NCBI GenBank assembly: GCA_019120475.1
Contig: DWVA01000151.1
Location: 1 to 15,645, forward strand
Reading direction: 5' to 3'
Source: Candidatus Blautia intestinipullorum
Lineage (GTDB): Bacteria > Bacillota > Clostridia > Lachnospirales > Lachnospiraceae
DNA: 15,645 nt
A program made the translations under genes and the position numbers. Positions 7,015 through 13,490 of the stretch are shown here, piece after piece. The notes below the pieces were generated by a model that worked only from the letters and a program-made list of their open reading frames with translations, made no database searches and was not told the DNA's origin. How positions within the stretch are numbered: position 1 is the first letter of the stretch; each line of letters begins with the position of its first letter.

Positions 7015-8016
7015 ATGGCAAGTATCAGAGACGTGGCACAGAGAGCCGGAGTAGGCGTAGGAACTGTGTCGAGAGTTTTAAATGGAAACGGCTATGTGGC
7101 CGAGGATACAAGAAAAAAAATAGAGACGGCTATCAGCGAGCTGGAGTATACGCCTAATGAGCTGGCCCGCAATCTGTTCCGTAATAAGACGGGGCTTATC
7201 GGAGTTCTTGTCCCTGACCTGGATCATCCGTTTTTTTCTTCTTTTGTGAGAGAGACGGAGATCGCCCTTTATAAAAAAGGATATAAGGCCATGGTATGCA
7301 ACACCATCGGAAACAGCAGCCGCGAGATGGATTATCTGAATATGCTGGACCGGAACATGGTGGACGGGATCATAACCGGTTCTCATACTCTGCATGTGGA
7401 GGAATACCTGAAAAGAAAGGGAAAAATTGTCTCTCTGGATCAGGAATTCGGCCCGGGTATTCCAATGGTAGGCTCAGACCATGTATCCGGAGGAAAGATC
7501 GCGGCGGAAGTGATGCTGAAAAATAAATGCAGAAAGGTGCTTCACATCACGGGAGTGGCTCCCAACGTGGCCGCCAATGACCGCCATGCGGTTTTTGAGG
7601 CCGTGCTCAGTGAAAACGGAGTGGACGTGGTAGATATGATGATGGCGTGGAACCTTTTTGACCATCAGTCTTACTGGGACGCGGCAAAAGAAGCTATCCG
7701 CAAATGTGACGGGATCGACGGAGTGTTTGCAGCCGACGAGCCTGCGCTCTGCTATATGCATCTGGCCATGAAAGCGGGACGGCGTGTTCCGGAGGATTTA
7801 AAGGTGATCACTTATGACGGAATGGACATTACAAAGCTCTGCTACCCGGAGGTAACCTGTATCTGCCAGAATATTAAATTCCTGGCGGAAACATGCGCGG
7901 ATACAATGATTAAGTTGATCGAAGGAAAGGAACCCGTTCCACAAAAACAGATTTTATCTGTAGAATTACGCCAGGGTCAAAGTACGCTTCCAGTGGAACT
8001 GGATGGGAAATATTGA
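7015..8016 (+). CDS. LacI/GalR-family transcriptional regulator of the sugar operon
   Basis: A 333-residue DNA-binding regulator. The N-terminal helix-turn-helix (MASIRDVAQRAGVGVGTVSR, about residues 1-45) and hinge helix (YTPNELARNL) are standard for the family. They are followed by a periplasmic-binding-protein-like effector domain (KTGLIGVLVPDLDHPFFSSF onward) that would bind a sugar. I chose the ATG at 7015 because AGGTGA (7001-7006) precedes it by eight bases and the family usually starts right at this helix; an upstream in-frame ATG at 6979 has no ribosome binding site. It lies directly upstream of a sugar ABC/GH32 operon whose leader holds two matching palindromes, so it is most likely their repressor, induced by sucrose or a fructo-oligosaccharide. 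The effector is inferred from the neighbours, not seen. Confidence 0.93.
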   Translation: MASIRDVAQRAGVGVGTVSRVLNGNGYVAEDTRKKIETAISELEYTPNELARNLFRNKTGLIGVLVPDLDHPFFSSFVRETEIALYKKGYKAMVCNTIGNSSREMDYLNMLDRNMVDGIITGSHTLHVEEYLKRKGKIVSLDQEFGPGIPMVGSDHVSGGKIAAEVMLKNKCRKVLHITGVAPNVAANDRHAVFEAVLSENGVDVVDMMMAWNLFDHQSYWDAAKEAIRKCDGIDGVFAADEPALCYMHLAMKAGRRVPEDLKVITYDGMDITKLCYPEVTCICQNIKFLAETCADTMIKLIEGKEPVPQKQILSVELRQGQSTLPVELDGKY

Positions 8017-8037
8017 GAAAATATTCAGATAATATGC

Positions 8038-8077
8038 AAGGAGAGACGGCTTAAATTATTGAGTTGTCTCTTTTTTT
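8038..8077 (+). terminator. Terminator after the LacI-family gene
   Basis: AAGGAGAGAC (8038-8047) pairs with GTCTCTTTTT (8066-8075), with one or two G-T wobbles. The loop contains a smaller CTTAA/TTGAG stem, and the right arm runs into seven Ts. It begins about 20 bases after the regulator stop, separating it from the transport operon. Confidence 0.8.
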
Positions 8078-8233
8078 AACTGATTTAACGGGAAAACAGA
8101 TCAATATTGGGGAAACAGAAGATGGATTTTATAAGAATGAAAATGTGTGGGATTTTGTTTATTGATGAAAAAGAAACAGTCACAAAACAAAATAGAAATG
8201 GTGATAAGGGTTTCAGAAATGCGATAATTCAAA

Positions 8234-8310
8234 ATTGTGCATTATATACAATAAACGTGTGGTAGAATTGTAAAAATATACAAAATTACAATAGGGGGGG
8301 GGTAATTTTG
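8234..8310. repeat. Cluster of inverted repeats and a nine-G run upstream of the sugar operon promoter
   Basis: The 472-base gap between the regulator and the binding-protein gene holds, after the terminator, about 150 bases in which I see nothing, and then this cluster. CAAAATTAC (8281-8289) and GTAATTTTG (8302-8310) are a perfect 9-bp inverted repeat flanking the G run at 8294-8302. The same central arm also pairs with an upstream one: ATTGTAA (8267-8273) with TTACAAT (8286-8292). A further ATTGT/ACAAT pair lies at 8234-8252. The cluster ends ten bases before the -35 box. It may be a binding region for a second regulator. Confidence 0.7.
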
Positions 8311-8320
8311 CGAAATACTA

Positions 8321-8349
8321 TTGACAAATATGAAAAATGAAGCTATGAT
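8321..8349 (+). promoter_or_regulatory. Main promoter of the sugar transport/GH32 operon
   Basis: A consensus -35 TTGACA (8321-8326), a 17-base spacer and the -10 TATGAT (8344-8349) predict transcription starting near 8356. That gives a 5' leader of about 130 bases before the binding-protein ATG. The promoter is intrinsically strong, consistent with control by repression through the operators just downstream. Confidence 0.88.
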
Positions 8350-8358
8350 ATAGACACA

Positions 8359-8378
8359 ATATGAAACGGGTTCCATAT
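8359..8378. promoter_or_regulatory. Operator 1 for the LacI-family regulator
   Basis: A 20-bp palindrome with arms ATATGAAAC and GTTCCATAT around a central GG; eight of nine arm positions are complementary. It starts about three bases after the predicted transcription start, so bound repressor would block initiation or clearance. The core AAAC-GG-GTTC is shared with operator 2. Confidence 0.82.
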
Positions 8379-8420
8379 TTGAACCGCTGAAGTTTTAAAA
8401 AAACAGGAGTGGTTCGAGCA

Positions 8421-8440
8421 ATATGGAACGGGTTCTATAA
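8421..8440. promoter_or_regulatory. Operator 2 for the LacI-family regulator
   Basis: A second palindrome, ATATGGAAC-GG-GTTCTATAA, with seven of nine arm positions complementary and the same core as operator 1. The centres are 62 bp apart. Extra GGTTC or GAACC half-sites lie between them (8381-8385, 8411-8415). Confidence 0.8.
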
Positions 8441-8488
8441 ATTTCCAGGCGCGCGGTGGAAATGATATCTTTTAAGGAGGAAGAGAAC

Positions 8489-9802
8489 ATGAAAAAAGCA
8501 ATTAGTATGGCAATGGCAGTAACAGTTGCTCTTTCAACAGCAGCTACTACAGTTCCGGTAATGGCGGACGATCCGGTGGAACTGACAATCTGGAGTCCTA
8601 CGGATACAGAGGCAATCGAAGCATGGTGGGAAGAAAAGATCGCTGAATGGAACGAAGCAAACCCGGACATTCAGGTGAGCCGTGAGGCCATTGACCGTTC
8701 CGATTCCTATGCATATGACAACAAGATCGCTACGGCAGTAACTTCCAACGATCTTCCGGATATCTTCTATGTAGACGGACCGCAGGTTTCCTACTATGCG
8801 GCAAACGGAATCACGGTTCCCCTGGATGATTATTTCTCAGAAGAGGATCTTTCAGATTTTGTAGATTCAGCAGTAGCACAGAATACATACGACGGTTCCC
8901 TGTACGCTATCGGCGCAACAGAGTCTTCCGTAGCCTTCTACTATAATAAAGACTACCTGAAGGAATGCGGCGTAGATGTGGACGATCTGGATTCCCGTAC
9001 TGTAGATAATCCGATCACCTGGTCCGAATTTGCTGAGATCGCAGAGAAATGTACAACAGACGATTATGTAGGCGCTCATATTATCATGGACCACGGCGAA
9101 GGGCTTCCCTACGCGCTGGAGCCAATGTATCTTTCCGCAGGTAAAGATTATATCAGCGAAGACGGAACAACGGCAGACGGCTATGTAAACAGCGAAGAAG
9201 CTGTAGAAACAACAGCATACCTGGCCGACATGATCGCAAAAGGATGGGCAAACGTAGAACCGATCACAGACGAGTTCCTGAACGGCGCCTGCGCTACCAT
9301 GCTGGGCGGTTCCTGGGAGATTGCCACACTGACAGCAAACGCTGATTTCGACTGGGGCGTAACATATTATCCTGTAAACGATGATACTAAAGAAGCAGTT
9401 TCTCCCTGCGGCGACTGGGCGGCGGCAATCAGCAAAGACTGTGAGAACGTAGACGCAGCGGGACAGTTCCTGCAGTGGCTGATGAACACAGAAAACGTTG
9501 CTACATACGCGGCAGCAATCGCAAAACCGGCGACACGTGTATCCGCTTATGACGAAGATGTTATGGCAGATTATCAGGAAGGAAACCTGGCTCTGATCAA
9601 GGCGCAGCTTGAGAACACAGCAGTTCCCCGTCCGAGAACACCTTCCTACGCAGTATTCTCCTCTGCATACGCAGAAGCAATGACAAATATCTTCTCTGAC
9701 GCAGCCAGCACAGGAGAGGTGGATAACGATTATATCCAGTCCGAACTTGACACAGTTTCCGACACCTTTACAGATGATTACGAGACCTACTATGCTGAAT
9801 AA
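8489..9802 (+). CDS. Extracellular sugar-binding protein of an ABC importer (family 1 type)
   Basis: This 437-residue solute-binding protein captures sugar outside the cell and delivers it to the two permeases encoded next. It has a signal peptide (MKKAISMAMAVTVALSTAAT), with probable signal peptidase I cleavage after VMA at residue 26. The mature protein starts DDPVELTIWSPTDTEA, the usual opening strand of MalE-type proteins. Further family features are NDLPDIFYVDGPQ, FYYNKDYLKECGVD and GGSWEIATL. Start choice: AAGGAGG (8474-8480) is eight bases before the ATG at 8489, whereas the upstream in-frame ATG at 8462 lacks one. There is no lipobox cysteine, which is odd for a Gram-positive binding protein. 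The GH32 neighbour suggests sucrose or fructo-oligosaccharide as ligand. Confidence 0.93.
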   Translation: MKKAISMAMAVTVALSTAATTVPVMADDPVELTIWSPTDTEAIEAWWEEKIAEWNEANPDIQVSREAIDRSDSYAYDNKIATAVTSNDLPDIFYVDGPQVSYYAANGITVPLDDYFSEEDLSDFVDSAVAQNTYDGSLYAIGATESSVAFYYNKDYLKECGVDVDDLDSRTVDNPITWSEFAEIAEKCTTDDYVGAHIIMDHGEGLPYALEPMYLSAGKDYISEDGTTADGYVNSEEAVETTAYLADMIAKGWANVEPITDEFLNGACATMLGGSWEIATLTANADFDWGVTYYPVNDDTKEAVSPCGDWAAAISKDCENVDAAGQFLQWLMNTENVATYAAAIAKPATRVSAYDEDVMADYQEGNLALIKAQLENTAVPRPRTPSYAVFSSAYAEAMTNIFSDAASTGEVDNDYIQSELDTVSDTFTDDYETYYAE

Positions 9803-9820
9803 AAAAAGGTCATAAAATCT

Positions 9821-9851
9821 GGCCGCATCGCATGGCGGTGCGGCCTTTTTG
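9821..9851 (+). terminator. Intra-operon attenuator between binding protein and permease genes
   Basis: GGCCGCATCGC (9821-9831) and GCGGTGCGGCC (9835-9845) form an 11-bp stem with one T-G wobble and a three-base loop, followed directly by TTTTTG. This is a strong intrinsic terminator, placed 18 bases after the binding-protein stop and 25 bases before the next ATG. Partial read-through would give more binding protein than permease, a common arrangement in such operons. Confidence 0.88.
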
Positions 9852-9870
9852 TTTGAAAGGGGGAAAGGTT

Positions 9871-10776
9871 ATGGCTAAGATGAAAGCAAAGAAACTTACT
9901 GGCAGAAAACGTGACGAAAGAATTGCCGCGTATTTCTTTGTTGCCCCGGCGGTGATCCTTCTGATCGCGTTTCTGGTAGTGCCGATGATCTATACGGTTT
10001 ACTTTTCCGGATTCAAATATCAGATCATGCGCCCGGACGCCATGAAATTTATCGGTATTGAGAATTATATAGAACTTTTCCAGGACAAAAACTTCTGGCA
10101 GGCGCTGAAAAATACAGTGTATTTTACAGTCATCGTCGTTCCTGTCCAGTGTGCTCTGGCTCTGGGGCTTGCCCTTCTTGTATCCAAGAAGTTCCGCGGC
10201 GTGGCGGTTTTCCGGACCATGTATTTCAGCCCGCAGCTTACTTCCATGGTAGTTATCTCCGTTCTGTGGTCCGTGCTTTATAACGCGAACCCCAACACGG
10301 GTCTTTTTAACTCCATCCTGACGTCTCTGGGACTTGATCCTATCAGCTTCCTGAATGACGAGCATACGGCCATGAACTCGATCATTTTCATGTCCGCATG
10401 GCAGGGCGCCGGATATCAGATGATGATCTTCCTGGCCGGCCTGCAGGGAATACCCCGGGATCAGTACGAGGCCGCGTCTGTGGACGGAGCTACGAAATTC
10501 AAACAGTTCCTTTATATTACCCTTCCGGGATTGAAGGGAACCATTAAATATGTTATCATGATCACCATGATTCAGGCAATGAAGCTCTTCACCCAGCCTT
10601 ATATCATGACACAGGGCGGACCGAAAAACTCCACTAAGACTCTGGTATACTACATTTACTCAGAGGGCTTCCAGAGAGGTAACTTTGGTTATGCCTGCTC
10701 GATCGCGGCGGTATTCTTTGTCATTGTCGTATGTATGTCCATGGCAATGAAGAAAATTACCACGTCTACGGATTAA
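9871..10776 (+). CDS. Sugar ABC transporter permease 1 (CUT1, MalF/UgpA type)
   Basis: One half of the membrane channel of a carbohydrate importer, 301 residues. About six transmembrane helices are visible at roughly 19-41, 82-104, 117-138, 168-190, 222-240 and 276-296. The cytoplasmic EAA loop that docks the ATPase begins at Glu200 (EAASVDGATKFKQFLYITLP). The start is the ATG at 9871, preceded by AAAGGGGGAAAGG; the in-frame ATG at 9832 lies inside the loop of the attenuator hairpin and is rejected. It is followed after 16 bases by the second permease. The substrate cannot be read from the permease; the GH32 gene suggests a fructoside. Confidence 0.94.
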   Translation: MAKMKAKKLTGRKRDERIAAYFFVAPAVILLIAFLVVPMIYTVYFSGFKYQIMRPDAMKFIGIENYIELFQDKNFWQALKNTVYFTVIVVPVQCALALGLALLVSKKFRGVAVFRTMYFSPQLTSMVVISVLWSVLYNANPNTGLFNSILTSLGLDPISFLNDEHTAMNSIIFMSAWQGAGYQMMIFLAGLQGIPRDQYEAASVDGATKFKQFLYITLPGLKGTIKYVIMITMIQAMKLFTQPYIMTQGGPKNSTKTLVYYIYSEGFQRGNFGYACSIAAVFFVIVVCMSMAMKKITTSTD

Positions 10777-10792
10777 GGGAGGGGGAGAGATC

Positions 10793-11641
10793 ATGACGAA
10801 ATCAATGCAGTTTTCAGCCAAATTCGGCAAATTTATGTTTTATTTCGGGAACATCATCATCGGCATCATCTTTGTTTCCCCTCTGATCTGGATGATTTCC
10901 GCTTCTCTGAAGCCGGAGGCAGAGATTTTTGCCAATATGGATTCCCTTACAACCTTCCTGCCGGTGCAGGCGTCTCTGAACAACTATGCGGAAGTGTTCT
11001 CCAGACTGAACCTGCCCCAGGTATTTAAAAACACGCTTCTTTACATTGCCCTGATCCTGATTTTCGACCTTCTTGTAAACTCTATGTGCGGTTACGCGCT
11101 GGCGAAATTCGAGTTCAGAGGCAAGGGAGCGATCCTGAATCTGGTCGTTGCGCTGATGGTTCTTCCTATGGAAGCGATCATGCTGCCGCTGTATATCGAA
11201 ATGTCTCAGCTTGGCTGGGTCAACACTCTGGCAGCCCTGGTAGTGCCTTTCATCGCGAAGTGCTTCTCGATCTACATGTTCCGGCAGTTCTTCTATGATA
11301 TTCCGGACGATCTTATCGAGGCGGCGGCAATCGACGGATGCAGCCCGGCCGGAACCTTTTTCAAAATTGTGGTTCCGATCTCCAAGACCGTATATGCTAC
11401 GGTATTCATCCTTGACTTTGTAGCCCACTGGAACGACTTTATGTGGCCGTTCCTGGTTATGACAGGCGAAGACAAACGTACGATCCAGCTTGCGGTACAG
11501 TCCTTCTTTGGAACAAACCCGGTTCATTACAGCGCGATCATGGCAGCTCTGGTCGTTTCTGCGATACCGATGATCATTATGTTCATCTTCATGCAGAAAT
11601 ACTATGTGGAAGGTATCGCGTCTTCCGGTATTAAAGGCTGA
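10793..11641 (+). CDS. Sugar ABC transporter permease 2 (CUT1, MalG/UgpE type)
   Basis: The partner permease, 282 residues, forming the channel heterodimer with the preceding protein. It starts at an ATG preceded by a purine-rich AAGGGAGGGGGAGAG. The first helix is at about 17-37 (YFGNIIIGIIFVSPLIWMIS). The EAA loop begins at Glu176 (EAAAIDGCSPAGTFFKIVVP), and the C-terminus has the familiar QKYYVEGIASSGIKG ending of MalG-type proteins. No ATP-binding subunit follows; CUT1 systems in Firmicutes often share one MsmK-type ATPase encoded elsewhere. A 106-base gap with no clear terminator leads to the GH32 gene, so that gene is probably in the same operon. Confidence 0.94.
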   Translation: MTKSMQFSAKFGKFMFYFGNIIIGIIFVSPLIWMISASLKPEAEIFANMDSLTTFLPVQASLNNYAEVFSRLNLPQVFKNTLLYIALILIFDLLVNSMCGYALAKFEFRGKGAILNLVVALMVLPMEAIMLPLYIEMSQLGWVNTLAALVVPFIAKCFSIYMFRQFFYDIPDDLIEAAAIDGCSPAGTFFKIVVPISKTVYATVFILDFVAHWNDFMWPFLVMTGEDKRTIQLAVQSFFGTNPVHYSAIMAALVVSAIPMIIMFIFMQKYYVEGIASSGIKG

Positions 11642-11747
11642 TATGGCCGATATTCGCTGAGAAAGCCTTTTTCCGGCTGCTTATTGTGACTGTGAGAATG
11701 CTGGCCGACAGAAAAAATAATAGATAATGGAAAGGCAGGATCACCAT

Positions 11748-13229
11748 ATGATCAGTAAACTTTTACAGCAGGCAAGAGACTATGAAAGAGAAAAGAGACA
11801 GGAGGTACGTCCTGAGGAGCGGCCCTGTTACCATGTGACAGGAAGCCGCGGATGGATCAATGATCCCAATGGATTTTCCTTCTACAAAGGTGAATATCAT
11901 CTGTTTTATCAATACTATCCTTATGCCAACGAATGGGGGCCCATGCACTGGGGACATTCCGTGAGCAGGGATCTGATTACATGGGAATACCATCCGGCGG
12001 TTATGGCGCCGGATAAAGATTATGACAATGCGGGCTGTTTCTCCGGCAGCGCCCTGGAAACGGACGACGGACGCCATTTCATCATGTATACAGGCGTTGG
12101 AAAAGTGACGGACGAAAACGGTAAAGAACAGCATTATCAGACACAGTGTATCGCTACCGGCGACGGAACCGATTATGAAAAATATGAGGGGAATCCTGTG
12201 CTGACGGCTAAGGATCTTCCCGAGGGCGGAAGCCCTGTGGATTTCCGCGATCCGAAGATCTGGCGCGGCGAGGATGGAAAATTCTACGCGGTGGCGGCTA
12301 ACGCCACAGAGGACGGAAACAGCGCGATCCTTCTTTTTGAAAGCGAGGACGGATTTGACTGGCATTTTGCCAATGTCCTGGATTCCAGCACCAGGGAACT
12401 GGGAGGGATGTGGGAGTGTCCTGATTTCTTTGAACTGGACGGAAAGCATCTTCTGACGGTAAGCCCGATGGAAATGATGCCTCAGGGACTGAAATATCAT
12501 GTGGGACACTGTACCCTATGTATTTCGGGAACCTATGACAAAGAGACGCACAGATTCCGGAGAGAAGCCGTGCAGCCTGTTGACAGCGGGATCGATTTTT
12601 ACGCTCCCCAGACAATGGAAACGCCGGACGGCAGAAGGGTGATGGTAGCCTGGATGCAGGCATGGAGTAATTCCAAATTTGTTCCCCGGGGTGTGAAATA
12701 TTTCGGACAGCTTACAGTTCCGAGAGAGCTGAGTTTCCGGGAGGGAAAACTGATCCAGAAACCAGTCCGGGAGCTGGAAACATACCGCAGAGATCCGGTC
12801 AGCTACGACCGGGTGGAAATATCCGGGGAGACTTCACTGGAGGGAATCCGGGGAAGGGTGCTGGATATGACGGTGCGTCTTCAGGCTGACGGAAAATTTG
12901 AAGAGTTCCTGATGAAAGTGGCCTGCGGGGAGGGATATTACACTTCTGTGGCCTATGATCCGAAAAAAGAGGCGCTCTGTATTGACAGAAGCCACAGCGG
13001 TTATATGTATGATATCGTACACAGAAGAGAATTCCAGGTATCGCCTCTTAACGGGGAAGTGACGCTCCGGTGTCTTCTGGACCGGTTCAGTATGGAAATT
13101 TTCATTAACGACGGAAGCCAGACAGCGACGGTTACATACTTTACACCCCAGGAAGCGGACGGCATTACCTTTGCGGCAGAGGGAAAAGCGACTGTAAGTA
13201 TTGAGAAATACAACCTTTCTTTTGAATAG
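11748..13229 (+). CDS. GH32 beta-fructosidase (sucrose/fructo-oligosaccharide hydrolase), cytoplasmic
   Basis: This 493-residue glycoside hydrolase family 32 enzyme cleaves terminal beta-fructosyl bonds, as in sucrose, sucrose-6-phosphate or short fructans. The catalytic triad is intact: nucleophile Asp39 in WINDPNG, transition-state stabiliser Asp168 in FRDP, and acid/base Glu223 in WECPD. The five-bladed propeller occupies about the first 320 residues; the C-terminal beta-sandwich follows, with FSMEIFINDG near the end. There is no signal peptide, so it acts in the cytoplasm on imported sugar. I chose the ATG at 11748 because AGGA ends eight bases before it; the ATG at 11727 has no ribosome binding site. 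Pairing with an ABC importer rather than a PTS favours unphosphorylated substrate, although the family also includes sucrose-6-phosphate hydrolases. Confidence 0.95.
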   Translation: MISKLLQQARDYEREKRQEVRPEERPCYHVTGSRGWINDPNGFSFYKGEYHLFYQYYPYANEWGPMHWGHSVSRDLITWEYHPAVMAPDKDYDNAGCFSGSALETDDGRHFIMYTGVGKVTDENGKEQHYQTQCIATGDGTDYEKYEGNPVLTAKDLPEGGSPVDFRDPKIWRGEDGKFYAVAANATEDGNSAILLFESEDGFDWHFANVLDSSTRELGGMWECPDFFELDGKHLLTVSPMEMMPQGLKYHVGHCTLCISGTYDKETHRFRREAVQPVDSGIDFYAPQTMETPDGRRVMVAWMQAWSNSKFVPRGVKYFGQLTVPRELSFREGKLIQKPVRELETYRRDPVSYDRVEISGETSLEGIRGRVLDMTVRLQADGKFEEFLMKVACGEGYYTSVAYDPKKEALCIDRSHSGYMYDIVHRREFQVSPLNGEVTLRCLLDRFSMEIFINDGSQTATVTYFTPQEADGITFAAEGKATVSIEKYNLSFE

Positions 13230-13247
13230 CGTTAATGTACATTAACG
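13230..13247. repeat. Perfect 18-bp palindrome abutting the GH32 stop codon
   Basis: CGTTAATGTACATTAACG is its own reverse complement and begins at the base after the TAG stop. It could be an operator for a dimeric regulator or the base of an mRNA hairpin. No T-tract follows, so it is not itself a terminator. Confidence 0.85.
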
Positions 13248-13261
13248 TTAAAATATTCGGT

Positions 13262-13297
13262 AGACAAATGCGGCTCTTTCAGGGGCCGCATTTGTCT
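13262..13297 (+). terminator. Hairpin ending the sugar operon
   Basis: AGACAAATGCGGC (13262-13274) and GCCGCATTTGTCT (13285-13297) form a perfect 13-bp stem with a 10-base loop, 33 bases after the GH32 stop. The right arm contains TTTGTCTGTC rather than a clean T-run, so termination efficiency is uncertain. The position and stability make it the likely end of the operon. Confidence 0.72.
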
Positions 13298-13390
13298 GTC
13301 CTGGAATGTGAACTGTAACGTCCTGAAGGATCAGGCGGTCCGCGTTTCAGGGTGAAAATTTCATGAAATCTGTTCATGGCGGAAAAGCTG

Positions 13391-13399
13391 TGCTATACT
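13391..13399 (+). promoter_or_regulatory. Extended -10 promoter of the tRNA-editing gene
   Basis: TGCTATACT carries the extended -10 TGn and a TATACT hexamer about 90 bases before the chosen GTG start. The bases at -35 (TGTTCA) match poorly, as extended -10 promoters tolerate. A 12-bp palindrome, ATTTCATGAAAT (13358-13369), sits just upstream and might be a regulatory site. Confidence 0.5.
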
Positions 13400-13490
13400 G
13401 AAAAATAAGCAGAGCTTTGGCGGACCGGATAACAGGATCTGCCGGAACCTGCGGTTGCGATCGATTACAGGAGAAAGAAGGCGGCTGAAA

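Noticed and set aside
8362..8375. A possible CcpA catabolite-repression (cre) site overlapping operator 1
   Set aside because: TGAAACGGGTTCCA has two mismatches to the cre consensus, including the central CG, and operator 2 shares the same variant, so a dedicated LacI-family site is more likely. CcpA binding is not excluded.
9832..9870. Upstream ATG extension of permease 1
   Set aside because: The ATG lies in the loop of the attenuator hairpin with no ribosome binding site, while the ATG at 9871 has a good one and gives the normal N-terminus.
10814..11527. A 237-codon minus-strand open frame inside permease 2
   Set aside because: A shadow of the permease frame, highly charged with no fold-like pattern.
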